Assembly (NCBI RefSeq): GCF_030546745.1
Contig: NZ_JAUOPD010000002.1
Location: forward strand, 240,668 to 304,667
Direction: 5' to 3'
DNA length: 64,000 nucleotides
DNA from: Thalassotalea sp. 1_MG-2023
GTDB taxonomy: Bacteria; Pseudomonadota; Gammaproteobacteria; Enterobacterales; Alteromonadaceae
Shown here: piece after piece, positions 48,201-56,488 of the stretch
How positions within the stretch are numbered: the first letter of the stretch is position 1
Layout of the letters: every line of letters starts with the position of its first letter
Program-made: the position numbers and the translations under genes
Notes under the pieces: model-generated
The model's input: the letters and a program-made list of their open reading frames with translations, nothing else
Databases searched by the model: none
Told to the model about the DNA's origin: nothing

Positions 48201-48500
48201 GGTTTAGCGATGCATTGGGAAATTTGGATGATGGCGCAAGGCGGTATGTCACCTATTGAAGCATTAAGCACCGCGACAATAGCACCGGCTAAGTCTCTAG
48301 GTTTAGACAAAGACCTAGGTTCATTAACACAGGGTAAACTTGCTGACTTGATTGTCATTGATGGTGATATAACACAAGACATTCGTTTATCTGATCGTGT
48401 CACTTATACTATGATAAATGGCCGACTATATGACGCTGCAACTATGAATGAAATTGGTAACTATGATAATAAACGCTCAAGGTTTTACTTTGAACAGTAA
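45276..48500 (+). CDS. Exported TolB-like beta-propeller/amidohydrolase fusion protein
   Basis: 1074 residues. Signal peptide (about 1-27, ending in SSIADEK), then a long region of TolB/PD40 propeller repeats (about 45-640), each with SPDGK-type turns such as DVSPDGKTIVFDLLGDIYTMP, TFSPDGKYIAFTSDQDGG and AFSPDGRYVYFSQD. The amidohydrolase domain (about 665-1060) starts VTMDNKGVIDNGVVVVDGNKI and has the metal motif GLIDAHAHG, a later GHTTLEHS and AGGHGQREG. The final Asp usually ligating metal in the superfamily is not apparent at that last block. Periplasmic hydrolase of peptide-like or cyclic amide substrate is likely; the substrate is unknown. A strong terminator follows. Confidence 0.88.
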   Translation: MPQKPLHMLSTAALTLALSMASASSIADEKLSADKDKKWSVNEPQGEFTTANINVSQGTWMNVDVSPDGKTIVFDLLGDIYTMPISGGKATALMTDIAWQMQPTFSPDGKYIAFTSDQDGGDNLWVMNADGSDAKPVTKESFRLLNSPAWSPDGDYLVGRKHYTGRRSLGAGEVWLYHKSGGSGVMLTKRPNEQKDLGEPAFSPDGRYVYFSQDATPGKYFEYSKDSESGIYRIKRFELATGKIKTIISGKGGAIRPVPSPDGNTLAFVSRDDFQSNLYLYDLNSGEKILAYENLDRDMQETWAIHGVYPDMAWLPDNKTLIFWSGGHINRLNTENGQVKVIPFEVNTQKKIQTALRFQQDLDQDTFNTKMIRDVEVSPNGKQVVFESMGYLYTQKMRDGKVSGKAKRLTKQRDYRELNPSFSRDGKKIVYTTWDDKSLGQVMVTSSRGGKGKSLIKEPGKYIEPSFSPDGKTVVYRKVRGGGILDPKWGLKTGVYQVLAKGGKPVLITESGSAPHFGAKNDRIYLTRGGKKTQLFKIDLDGQHEQALYQGKFATEYRVAPNGKHLAFAERFKVFVTPFVERGSVIDTGPSAKNFPVKQLSVRAGEGINWHGNSAALYWTLGPDLYQADVSNLFDFAKDDAKKSDVKPRITSLSYEHTIDKPTGKIAFVGGKVVTMDNKGVIDNGVVVVDGNKIIVVGNQQSVSIPKDAKVIDITGKSIIPGLIDAHAHGAQGSYQIIPEQNWKNYAGLSLGVTTIHDPSNDTTSFFAASEMQKAGEIVAPRLFSTGRILYGATSAGATAHVDSLDDAKFHIERLQKAGAFSVKSYNQPRRDQRQQFIQAGREAGVMVVPEGGSLLQHNLTMLIDGHTTLEHSISTAKVYDDIKQLWSHSEMAYTPTMGVAYGGISGEHYWYDTTEVWKHPRLSKYVPSEILEPRSMRRTKAPLHHYNHFNVAKVAKEMQDLGVLVNAGGHGQREGLAMHWEIWMMAQGGMSPIEALSTATIAPAKSLGLDKDLGSLTQGKLADLIVIDGDITQDIRLSDRVTYTMINGRLYDAATMNEIGNYDNKRSRFYFEQ

Positions 48501-48511
48501 TTATTAAGCAT

Positions 48512-48544
48512 AAAAAAACCGACGTGAATCACGTCGGTTTTTTT
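48512..48544 (+). terminator. Rho-independent terminator
   Basis: A-run, stem ACCGACGT/ACGTCGGT with loop GAATC, then an eight-base T-run; A and T runs extend the pairing (48512-48525 with 48531-48544). Eleven bases past the amidohydrolase stop codon. Confidence 0.92.
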
Positions 48545-48655
48545 GTGCGTTCTTTTCATCGTCAACATAAAATCAGTCGCTGCCAGGTAGAATAACACGA
48601 AATTTTATAGTATCTGCCAATCAAGAACTCATTAATAGAGAGCGAAGTTCAATGC

Positions 48656-48832
48656 TTATTTATACAACTTGTCGAACATCATCGAAAGTATAATTCCGTA
48701 GATAAAAGTACAACACATAAACATAAGGTAAAAGTTCCAATTTGCACTTCCGTTGGTGGAGGGGGTCAAATCAAAGAAGTATGTTGTAGTTAACGCAAAA
48801 ATAATTGTTAAAAATGATTTTATATAATTCAT
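48656..48832 (-). CDS. Small two-helix membrane peptide, 58 residues
   Basis: Translated by hand; too short for usual length cut-offs. Starts MNYIKSFLTIIFALTTTYFF, has a polar turn (LTPSTNGSANWN) and a second hydrophobic helix (FYLMFMCCTFIYGIILSMM), ending DKLYK. ATG at 48832 has AAAGGA eight bases upstream, a good ribosome site. It begins 62 bases after the subtilisin-like protease gene on the same strand, so it may share its message. Not recognised; possible partner or chaperone of the protease or its sorting. The good ribosome site plus symmetrical two-helix layout make it likely real. Confidence 0.6.
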   Translation of the reverse strand: MNYIKSFLTIIFALTTTYFFDLTPSTNGSANWNFYLMFMCCTFIYGIILSMMFDKLYK

Positions 48833-48894
48833 TTCAAAAGTCCTTTATTATCTAACTCAATTCAGTAAAAGTATCGTCGTTAAAACTTCTATTT

Positions 48895-51800
48895 TTATAT
48901 GTAACGAATTTTACGCGTTAGACTCTTGTAAATATCCTCATATTTGTTCTTCAACCTCACTATTCGGCTGGTAAAGATCAATAGCAATAAAACATACATA
49001 CTACCACCACCAGAGTCGTCAGAGCTCTTGGGTAAGTTATTGTTTTTAGTGTTTGAGTTATCACTACGTGATGCATCTAATGGGTAGGCGTCAGTACTAT
49101 CTGAAACGCCATCGCCATCATCATCAGAATCTGCATTATTACCTATGCCATCGTTATCAGTGTCGACTGATTCATTAGGATCAAATGGAAAATCATCGTT
49201 AATATTATTAACACCATCTCCATCACAATCATTGGTATCTAATGTACTATTACTAACATGAAATGCTGGTTCTGCAGTATATGACAAGCTACTTTCTTCG
49301 CTATTTTGCACATGAAAGGTTAAATCATAAAAGCCGGGTAAAATATCTGAAAGATTAACAATTGCATTTTTGTCTTGTACCATTATTGGAGGCTGCTGCC
49401 ACTCACCGTTATCTGAGGATTTAATAAATAGTTGAATGTTTTCAGCAACTATAGTTTCATCAAATTCAATAGAGATACTGCCCTTTCTACATTGCAATTG
49501 ATGAGTTAAATGATTAGCCGTAATTATCTGTAAATCTCGTATTACAGGCGGGCTAAATTTTTCATTATTTAAATCAAAGGTTAGTTCAGTTGAAATATTA
49601 CTTGTTCTATCTTCAATAATATAACCATTAAAACTAATTTCTGTTTGAACTTTCCCAGATTGTATTGGAAGAGTAATATATTGCGTAATAGCTCCTAAAT
49701 TTAAATGCGCATAATTATGACTAACAATGTCTTCATAATTATTAGTGTATATTTTAACTTTATCTAACCAGTAGCTATAATGTGAATCTCTGAAGAATGC
49801 GTTACTATTGGTATCAGTGAAATTATAAACAAACTTTCCATTATTCAATTTGCTTACTGTACCGCTCCAAAACGGTAATAATTTGCCAACAGAAAGTTGA
49901 TAGTGTTCACTTGGTTCGAATATTTTAATGACTTGGTCATTATAAAAGTTATAAATGGCTAATTGCTTGCCTTCATTAAGTTTAAAATGAGGACTTTCAT
50001 AAAGCTTAATATGATCTTCATTATGCCATTCTTTATTATTTATACGGTCATTGAAGTAAGAATATTTGAAGTTCTCACCTAAACCTGTTGAATAATAAGT
50101 TCGCCCTTGTTCAATATTATTAAAAGAGAAGTACTCCCCAAAGCTATCTTCAGTTGGTTCATTTATATTCCAACGGGAATAAACAAATGCATCTAAAAAT
50201 GGTTCTGTTAACAATGGAGGCTGTGCATAATTAAGTTTTATTTTTTTATAATCATCCTTTTTAATTTCAACATATGGTTCTTGCGTTATAGGACTATCGA
50301 ATTTATAAGAGAAAGAGTGGTGCTCTGTCGCTTGTTCATTATTGTTTTCTGAAAATAAATGAAAAGTATAGCCATCAGGAATACTATTAAAGCTGAAGGT
50401 TGCTTCTTGCTCAGCTTCTAACTCAAAGCTTAGAAAATTATTCTTAATAAACTTCCCTGTGGATTTATTAAACATAGATAAACTAACGCCTTTTTGGCTG
50501 TCTTTAGACATACCACGCTCACCACTTATTTTTTTACCCTTGAAATTTTCAACGTTAAAATGAAGCTTGGTTGTGGCTTGCTCAACAGATACATCTATTG
50601 TGTAAGAATTTTCAAGCACAATATCGGGATAAAAAAGAAATGTAGTCTCTCTTAATGGATTAGTGCCTGAATTTTTAGCAGAATCGATCAATTTATAATT
50701 TCCAGGAGGCACAAAAACGCGCTTTGTTTGTCCGGATAAGCTATAGGGCGACCATATTTGGGTATCATAAATGTGAGTTTCATCTTCATTTAGGATAATA
50801 AGATCAGAATAGTTTTGAGGATAATTAATAAAATTTATATTGATATATGAGCGATGAAAAAAAACAATGGGCACATTATAAATTTTGTCGCTAATTTTGA
50901 AGTTAATTGCTGATTGATAGACAGGCGAGTCTTGCGATATAGGTAATTCATTCATATTTACGCTCATACTTAAATCTATTGATAAAGTTTCACCTGCGGC
51001 TAAAGTAATCGATGATTTAGCGCTTTGATAACTTATGGATGGATGTGCTGATTCAGTAATGTGTATTGGAAAACTAACTTCTTCTGAGTTTGGGTTACTA
51101 ATAACTAACGGGGCTGTGACTTCATATAAATATTGAGAAAAATCACTATCTCCGAATGAAATGATAGGCGTATCAATAACGATCGGTAAATTTATTGCTG
51201 ACAAAGCATTTATCAAGCCACTTCCTTCTGCTAGTAAATCATTGACTATTGGTGAAGCTGTTGAGACTAATGATGCTTTAATTTGAGCTGGTGTTTGATG
51301 CGGCGAATATTGTTTCATTAAGGCTATAACACCAGCCACCATAGGTGATGCCATACTGGTGCCACTTAGTTCGCCATATTCACCATGCGGTAAAGTTGAG
51401 TTTATTGACACCCCCGGAGCAGCTATCTCTGGTTTTAATATAGCAATACCTGACGAAGGGAGGCCTCTTGAGCTAAAGTCAGCAATATTTTGATTGTCAA
51501 CACTTGCGGCAACTGTGATTGCTTTTTCAGCATCAGCAGGAGAGCCGATTACATTATGTGTAGAGCCATCGTTTCCTGCTGACACAACCACAACAACACC
51601 TTGTTCAACAGCACTATTTACAGCTTCAATCAGTGCTTCATCATGTTGAATGGAGCCCAAACTCATATTGATAATATTAACACTATCCGCTGTAGCAGGA
51701 TCGCCGTCAGGATCTAATGCATATTCAAGACCTGCAATAACATGAGAATTATCACATATACCAAAATCATCACACACTTTAACAGCCAGCAATCGCGCAT

Positions 51801-52494
51801 CAGGCGCAACACCTTTTAACTCTCCATTTGCAGCAATAATTCCCGCAACATGAGTACCATGACTTTCATTATCAAAAGGATCATTATCACCTTCAATAAA
51901 ATCATAGCCACCATAAACTTTACACCCCGCGCCGAAGCAACCACCTAAATCTGGGTGTGTATAATCAATGCCAGTGTCTAATACGCCAACAGATATATTT
52001 TTCCCTGTAATTTTTTCACCGTTTTTTTCAATGGACCAAACTTGATCAGCCTTAATTAGATCAATATTAGTTACATTGGAAGCCGAAGTTATTTTATGTT
52101 GAATAACTCTGTTGACTCTCTTAACTGAGCTCATCGATGAAATTTTATGTATTTGTGATGGAGAAGCGCTGATAACAACAGCATTAATCAATTTATCAAA
52201 TTGTTTATTTACTGATACTTTACCCTTAAATTTATTCTGTATATCGCCTATTAGAACTTTTTGCTGTGATACGATGTTAGCCTTGACTTGCTTAATGTGT
52301 GATTTGTTTTTAATTCGCTGGTTAGTTTTTTGATTCATTTTAAGTTGCTGATAGAAGCTTGGCGCTTCTAATGTAACGATATATTGCTCATTGGGGTGTA
52401 CTTTATCTTTTTGAGTGGATTTAAATTTTAATTGATCTGAGAGAGCAGGGAAGCAGCTTAATAAACATAAAGCAAAAGCTAAAAAATAATTCAC
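48895..52494 (-). CDS. Secreted subtilisin-like protease (S8) with thrombospondin-3 repeats and GlyGly-CTERM tail
   Basis: 1199 residues. Signal peptide (1-19), an inhibitor I9-like propeptide (about 25-115), then the S8 domain (about 145-435) with Asp in GVLDTGIDY, His in SHGTHVAGI and Ser in GTSMASPMVAG. A long beta-rich region follows. Near the end are Asp-rich calcium TSP3 repeats (DCDGDGVNNINDD, DTDNDGIGNNADSDDDGDG), then DSGGGSMYVLLLLIF and a basic SRIVRLKNK, a GlyGly-CTERM sorting tail as used with rhombosortase. An extra basic stretch of about 20 residues follows the tail. GTG start with AAAGGA seven bases upstream. Likely surface or secreted protein scavenging. Confidence 0.93.
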   Translation of the reverse strand: MNYFLAFALCLLSCFPALSDQLKFKSTQKDKVHPNEQYIVTLEAPSFYQQLKMNQKTNQRIKNKSHIKQVKANIVSQQKVLIGDIQNKFKGKVSVNKQFDKLINAVVISASPSQIHKISSMSSVKRVNRVIQHKITSASNVTNIDLIKADQVWSIEKNGEKITGKNISVGVLDTGIDYTHPDLGGCFGAGCKVYGGYDFIEGDNDPFDNESHGTHVAGIIAANGELKGVAPDARLLAVKVCDDFGICDNSHVIAGLEYALDPDGDPATADSVNIINMSLGSIQHDEALIEAVNSAVEQGVVVVVSAGNDGSTHNVIGSPADAEKAITVAASVDNQNIADFSSRGLPSSGIAILKPEIAAPGVSINSTLPHGEYGELSGTSMASPMVAGVIALMKQYSPHQTPAQIKASLVSTASPIVNDLLAEGSGLINALSAINLPIVIDTPIISFGDSDFSQYLYEVTAPLVISNPNSEEVSFPIHITESAHPSISYQSAKSSITLAAGETLSIDLSMSVNMNELPISQDSPVYQSAINFKISDKIYNVPIVFFHRSYININFINYPQNYSDLIILNEDETHIYDTQIWSPYSLSGQTKRVFVPPGNYKLIDSAKNSGTNPLRETTFLFYPDIVLENSYTIDVSVEQATTKLHFNVENFKGKKISGERGMSKDSQKGVSLSMFNKSTGKFIKNNFLSFELEAEQEATFSFNSIPDGYTFHLFSENNNEQATEHHSFSYKFDSPITQEPYVEIKKDDYKKIKLNYAQPPLLTEPFLDAFVYSRWNINEPTEDSFGEYFSFNNIEQGRTYYSTGLGENFKYSYFNDRINNKEWHNEDHIKLYESPHFKLNEGKQLAIYNFYNDQVIKIFEPSEHYQLSVGKLLPFWSGTVSKLNNGKFVYNFTDTNSNAFFRDSHYSYWLDKVKIYTNNYEDIVSHNYAHLNLGAITQYITLPIQSGKVQTEISFNGYIIEDRTSNISTELTFDLNNEKFSPPVIRDLQIITANHLTHQLQCRKGSISIEFDETIVAENIQLFIKSSDNGEWQQPPIMVQDKNAIVNLSDILPGFYDLTFHVQNSEESSLSYTAEPAFHVSNSTLDTNDCDGDGVNNINDDFPFDPNESVDTDNDGIGNNADSDDDGDGVSDSTDAYPLDASRSDNSNTKNNNLPKSSDDSGGGSMYVLLLLIFTSRIVRLKNKYEDIYKSLTRKIRYI

Positions 52495-52585
52495 AACACA
52501 ATCCTTTGTTTGGTTAATATATTGTTTTAACAGTATAAAAACAATATATCAATTCACATAAGAAATTAAAATGAATAATTGAACG

Positions 52586-52612
52586 TCAGGCAATAAAAAA
52601 GCCTTACCGAAG
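52586..52612. repeat. Left copy of the 27-bp direct repeat (att-like)
   Basis: Identical over 27 bases to 56367-56393; sequence begins TCAGGCAATAAAA and ends TTACCGAAG. Here the second half of the terminator stem is missing, so this copy cannot fold as a terminator. It lies 91 bases upstream of the protease start. Confidence 0.7.
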
Positions 52613-52671
52613 CAATGTGTTATTGGTTTGTAAATCTTTGTATTTAAAGGTTTAAATTTTATTTTTATTTC

Positions 52672-52688
52672 TTAGGGGGGTATGGGGG
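52672..52688. other. Paired G-runs near the left end of the element
   Basis: TTAGGGGGGTATGGGGG contains two runs of five or more G, striking in AT-rich surroundings; a similar pair is near the integrase. Possible integrase arm-type sites (inference). Confidence 0.35.
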
Positions 52689-52706
52689 ACTTTTAAGTAG
52701 TAATTC

Positions 52707-52747
52707 TAATAAGCTGTTAAATATAAAAACTAACTAACAGCTTATTA
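52707..52747 (-). terminator. Hairpin after the propeller protein gene
   Basis: Perfect 13-base inverted repeat TAATAAGCTGTTA (52707-52719) and TAACAGCTTATTA (52735-52747), about 110 bases past the stop codon of the upstream gene. Could end its transcript; no clean T-run. Confidence 0.45.
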
Positions 52748-52855
52748 AAAGTAATGAAATTAAAAAACATTAAAATCAATATTTTGCACAAAATATGGCC
52801 GAACGAGTAGAGGCTATGTATACACTGAGTAACTCTAATTCATACAGATTTACAT

Positions 52856-55714
52856 TTATAACTTATGTGCCATAGAGCTATACTTAAAAACTAATCTTGA
52901 CTTGATCACAAGATCCGTTATTCGTAATAAAAGGCATTTCAATATTGCTCTTTGCTTGTATGTGTATATGAAAAACAAGATAAAAAGAATAAACCCAAAG
53001 CTACCTCCTGACGATGATTTTTGATTTTCTTCTTGAGGGCTACTTGCTTTAGTCGGGGTAACTGGGTTACTCGTTACTTGTTCAAAAGTACCTTCACCAT
53101 CATAATAACTGCCTACTACCGTAATCGACTTAGCTATATCGTCTGATGTGATTATATAGCTATTATTAGTTTCACCATCAATAGCTATATTGTCTCTATA
53201 CCATTGATAACTCATTTCACCTTTACCATCGGCATCTTCAATACTGCTAACTACCGTTATAGTTTGATGCTCAAAGGCAGAGCCAATAATGTCGATTGTA
53301 CCTTCAGGAATATGGTTAGAATGCAAGCTAAATAGCTCATAACCGTGATTTTTTAATAAGCCGGAGAAATAGAGTTTATTTTTATAAACCTTCATTTTAG
53401 AAAGGTGATGTAAGTGGTTTACCGGCTTATCAGTACTTACATCGAGAGTTAAAGATATCTCTTGTGTGCTAAAGTCATAATCATACAGTGAGATAATGCC
53501 ATTATCCGCAACTTTAAAATACAGTTTGTTATTGTAGATTGTTAGGTCATAAGGTAATGCAGTGCTTGCAATATAAGGCGTCACTTCAACGATTGTTGAT
53601 TGCTCAGTTTGTGTGTCATAAATATTTAATGCTGCACTATTTTGTGTTGTTGTTGGAAAGTACCATTTATTTTCTTTAATTATTGGCGCGGCACTAGATA
53701 CAGGGACATTCTCTACTTGAACTACTTGTTGAGTATTAGCATCATATGTAAATAATTGCTGTTCCGCCTGTTCGTTCGGCGCAGTGAAGTATAGTCTGTC
53801 CTCTGCAACAAAAAAGCTATTTGCTATGTGGGTTAGAAATTCTGATCTAGTGCTGGGATAGGATATTTCAAAAACTGAATTGAACTCCGACAAGTCCGTA
53901 TTGAACTCATAAAGTTCAACAGAAGCCATTTTGTTTCGGGAATAATAATTAACAAGGTAGAAATACAAATTACTTTGGTAAACGATAAAACCTGACATAT
54001 CCCCAGTTAGATAATCTGGCATCCCGTTATAATCAATGAGTAAAGGTTGAAAAGTATTTGTATTCGCATCGTATGCATAAAAAAAATTTTCAGTGAGATC
54101 CCAATATTTATAAGAACTAATGAAGTAAAGCTTGTCATTAGCAACTGTTAAAGATTGAGGTTTGATTAGCCAACCTTGTTCATAGTTATCTAATACAATG
54201 GTAGTTTTGGTATCGTCATTGTAGGCAACTAATCCTCGACCTGATTTGTTAGCAAAGTATAGTTTGCTTTGGTACTCAACACCCGGCTCAACTATATCTG
54301 AATCCGATACTCTAGCCACTTGTTTTTCTACTGCATCATAATAGTAAAGCTGATTTTTATCAGCTTTACCTTCATACGCACTAAAATAGAGTTGTTCATT
54401 ATACTCAATAAATGAAGATGGCAAGCTACTAGACGTATCTGAATTAGAAAAATTTTCTATGACTTTATATTCAGAAAAATCCTGGCTTATGGTAAATATG
54501 CTACGTTTTTGATTAACATCATTTGCCGTTAAATATAACTTATCATCTAATAGAACCAAGTTATTTGGATCGCTGCCTTCTACTTCTGGCACAATATCAG
54601 CAGCAAGGTTTACTTCTCCATTTTCATAATCATAGCTATATAGTTCTCTTCCGTAAATATCATTTTCGGCTGTAAAAAGCAGTTTATTATTGTGTTTAGC
54701 CACAAACAACGGAGAGCTGTCATTTTCACCAATATTAATATCGGCAACTAAGATGTATTCATTGGTGACCAGATTATAGCTATAAAGCTCTGTCCCTAGT
54801 TCAGTGCTTTCAAGGCTGAGTATAAGGTTGTTATCTTGAATCGTTAATAATTCAGTTATTTCAAAGTCATTTAAGTTCTGAGTAGCATTAGTAATGATAT
54901 TAACTTTGGGGTCGTAGCGAGCAACACCTTTAGAGGGAAAATTAACATACAACTTCTCATTGTAGGTAAATAATGACGTAAATGCCCTGAATCCCATGAC
55001 TTCATCGAAGTTATTTTCGGCAACATCGTCTAAAAAGGATGTTTTATCTGTATCCTTATCATACACATATATGCCCCCGTAATAGTCCCAAGGTAAAATC
55101 ATATACAATTTATCTGCAACCACTAAAAGCTGAGAATTACTATTTAAATCAGAACCGGATCGAAATTTAAAAATGGCTTTTCCTTCTACGCTATCGAAAC
55201 TATAAAGTGATGTATGTATAATTCCCCCTCCAAATATTTCAACTGTGAAATACAGCTCATCCTTGTAAATTGTAATATTACTAGGGTAATCAATTACCCC
55301 TGCGACACTACTAAAGCTTTTCAATTTATTTTTTAAATTATTTTGTGCGTCATATAGATATAACCCATACCGCTTACCATCAAACGCAAAGAAATAAAGT
55401 TTGTTATTAAAAACAAGCAGGTCATGAATATCGCTACTGCCTTCCCCTATATTGATATCTGCGATTAGTAATGTTCCTCCTGTTTTAGGGTCATAAGCAT
55501 AAAGCTCTTCGCCTAAAATCCCACCGTCAGCAACAAAGTATAATTTATTTTGATATGGCGTTAAGTATTTACCTGCCCATGCATCAATAGGCGTTTGATT
55601 AATATTATCTACTAATTCAACTTTTTCAGCAAAAGTAGGAAAGGAAAGAAAGGAAAGAAAAAAAGACAGTAAAAGAAACGTACAGCGTAACCATAAAAGC
55701 ATTAAAAACATCAT
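52856..55714 (-). CDS. Secreted repeat (propeller) protein with Ig-like domain and GlyGly-CTERM-like tail
   Basis: 952 residues. A hydrophobic N-terminus (LLWLRCTFLLLSFFLSFLSFPTFA) is a signal peptide. The body (about 25-770) repeats units of about 45 residues such as NKLYFVADGG plus LYAYDPKTGG and NKLLFTAENDIYG plus LYSYDYENGE, likely forming one or more beta-propellers. An Ig-like domain (about 775-860, EDADGKGEMSYQWYRDN) precedes a Ser/Gly-rich SSSGGSFGFILFILFFIYTYKQRA sorting tail with about 35 further residues. ATG at 55714 is my choice; the frame continues to a TTG at 55768 and no start has a clear ribosome site. Lies inside the repeat-bounded relic element. Confidence 0.8.
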   Translation of the reverse strand: MMFLMLLWLRCTFLLLSFFLSFLSFPTFAEKVELVDNINQTPIDAWAGKYLTPYQNKLYFVADGGILGEELYAYDPKTGGTLLIADINIGEGSSDIHDLLVFNNKLYFFAFDGKRYGLYLYDAQNNLKNKLKSFSSVAGVIDYPSNITIYKDELYFTVEIFGGGIIHTSLYSFDSVEGKAIFKFRSGSDLNSNSQLLVVADKLYMILPWDYYGGIYVYDKDTDKTSFLDDVAENNFDEVMGFRAFTSLFTYNEKLYVNFPSKGVARYDPKVNIITNATQNLNDFEITELLTIQDNNLILSLESTELGTELYSYNLVTNEYILVADINIGENDSSPLFVAKHNNKLLFTAENDIYGRELYSYDYENGEVNLAADIVPEVEGSDPNNLVLLDDKLYLTANDVNQKRSIFTISQDFSEYKVIENFSNSDTSSSLPSSFIEYNEQLYFSAYEGKADKNQLYYYDAVEKQVARVSDSDIVEPGVEYQSKLYFANKSGRGLVAYNDDTKTTIVLDNYEQGWLIKPQSLTVANDKLYFISSYKYWDLTENFFYAYDANTNTFQPLLIDYNGMPDYLTGDMSGFIVYQSNLYFYLVNYYSRNKMASVELYEFNTDLSEFNSVFEISYPSTRSEFLTHIANSFFVAEDRLYFTAPNEQAEQQLFTYDANTQQVVQVENVPVSSAAPIIKENKWYFPTTTQNSAALNIYDTQTEQSTIVEVTPYIASTALPYDLTIYNNKLYFKVADNGIISLYDYDFSTQEISLTLDVSTDKPVNHLHHLSKMKVYKNKLYFSGLLKNHGYELFSLHSNHIPEGTIDIIGSAFEHQTITVVSSIEDADGKGEMSYQWYRDNIAIDGETNNSYIITSDDIAKSITVVGSYYDGEGTFEQVTSNPVTPTKASSPQEENQKSSSGGSFGFILFILFFIYTYKQRAILKCLLLRITDLVIKSRLVFKYSSMAHKL

Positions 55715-55805
55715 CCATAAATGTAAATTCAATCGATTCAGTTTATACTTTTCAATGTTTTTTAACAACTAGCAGTTTAATTGTTGTTATGCTTAGTGCA
55801 GTTAT

Positions 55806-56207
55806 TTACAGAACTCTAAAGTCATCTAATGATTTTTGTCTACGTTCACCTACCTTTATTCTTGCTTTAAAGTTTTCTTCGTATTGTTCATAAAGATCAA
55901 CAACAGATAAATTTTGAATAACCTCTTCACGTTTCTTTTCTATCGGGTTAATGCCGTTCTCTAATAGTAGTAAGTTTTCTCGTGCTTTTTTTCTAGCTTG
56001 TTCGATTGTGTTTGCAGGGAACTTTCCTAACGTGACTCGAATATTTTTGCCTGCAACTTTTTTAGCTACTGAAAATGACTTTGAGCCAGCAGAAGTAACT
56101 CGTACCGTTAGCTCAGGAACTTTAGTATCTCGATATTCAATACGACCTTGTTCAGGTATTTCTATATTGTTTATTGCGGCAATTGTGAAATTGAATCGTT
56201 TAGCCAT
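55806..56207 (-). pseudogene. Truncated phage-type integrase (N-terminal arm-binding domain only)
   Basis: 133 residues. The DUF4102-like arm-binding domain of P4-type tyrosine recombinases is recognisable: VPELTVRVTSAGSKSFSVAKKVAG, VTLGKFPANTIEQARKKARE and NGINPIEKKRE. A full integrase has about 400 residues; the catalytic domain with the Arg-His-Arg-Tyr residues is absent, since the frame ends at DDFRVL and the next gene starts just beyond. It reads into the element from its repeat-marked right end. The gene is therefore a fragment left by deletion; activity is impossible. Confidence 0.8.
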
Positions 56208-56237
56208 TTAAATGCTCCCCACTTTTAAAGTAACAAC

Positions 56238-56256
56238 TGGGGGTTCCTTGGGGGTG
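56238..56256. other. Paired G-runs upstream of the integrase fragment
   Basis: CTGGGGGTTCCTTGGGGGT contains two GGGGGT units 11 bases apart, between the integrase start and the right repeat. Similar paired G-runs lie near the other end of the element. Possible integrase arm sites. Confidence 0.4.
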
Positions 56257-56366
56257 CTTTAAACGTATATTTTGGTCAATTTTGATTAATTTCAAATAAT
56301 GAATAAAATCCATGATATTGCCTGTGTCCCTTGTATATTAACGTCCGTTAATGTTAACACATTATT

Positions 56367-56393
56367 TCAGGCAATAAAAAAGCCTTACCGAAG
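56367..56393. repeat. Right copy of the 27-bp direct repeat (att-like)
   Basis: Same 27 bases as 52586-52612. It covers the T-run, 3' stem arm and loop of the leftward terminator at 56375-56401, and stops exactly where the other stem arm begins. Confidence 0.7.
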
Positions 56394-56401
56394 TAAGGCT
56401 T
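56375..56401 (-). terminator. Rho-independent terminator reading left
   Basis: Stem AAGCCTTA (56380-56387) with TAAGGCTT (56394-56401), loop CCGAAG; on the minus strand it reads AAGCCTTA-CTTCGG-TAAGGCTT and then a T-run. No minus-strand gene lies to its right before hemE, so it should end a short RNA. Confidence 0.8.
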
Positions 56402-56482
56402 GAAATGCTCGCTGTATGGTCTAGTTTTACTAGCTTCTTATTAATTTTTGTTTTTTTATTATTATTGTTTTCCGTTAGCGCG
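56375..56482 (-). ncRNA. Candidate short leftward transcript (about 108 nt), or remnant of a lost RNA gene
   Basis: A promoter at 56489-56517 and the terminator at 56375-56401 point the same way and enclose about 100 bases with no open frame and no tRNA cloverleaf. The inner sequence is AT-rich, with a weak CTAG-TAAAA-CTAG stem. Either a small RNA or the shell of a deleted tRNA-type unit. The nearby integrase relic, which marks a 3' end of an RNA gene, supports transcription. Confidence 0.4.
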
Positions 56483-56488
56483 GGACAA

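Larger units (their letters stand above)
52586..56393. mobile_element. Relic integrative element bounded by a 27-bp direct repeat
   Basis: A 27-base exact direct repeat bounds 3.78 kb holding a truncated phage-type integrase and one large secreted propeller protein. The right copy is the 3' arm and loop of a rho-independent terminator; the integrase start lies just inside it and reads inward, the usual arrangement for elements inserted at RNA-gene 3' ends. G-rich paired runs, like integrase arm sites, lie inside both ends (52672-52688 and 56238-56256). The integrase is cut at 133 residues and no other mobile genes remain, so the element is presumably fixed. Confidence 0.6.
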
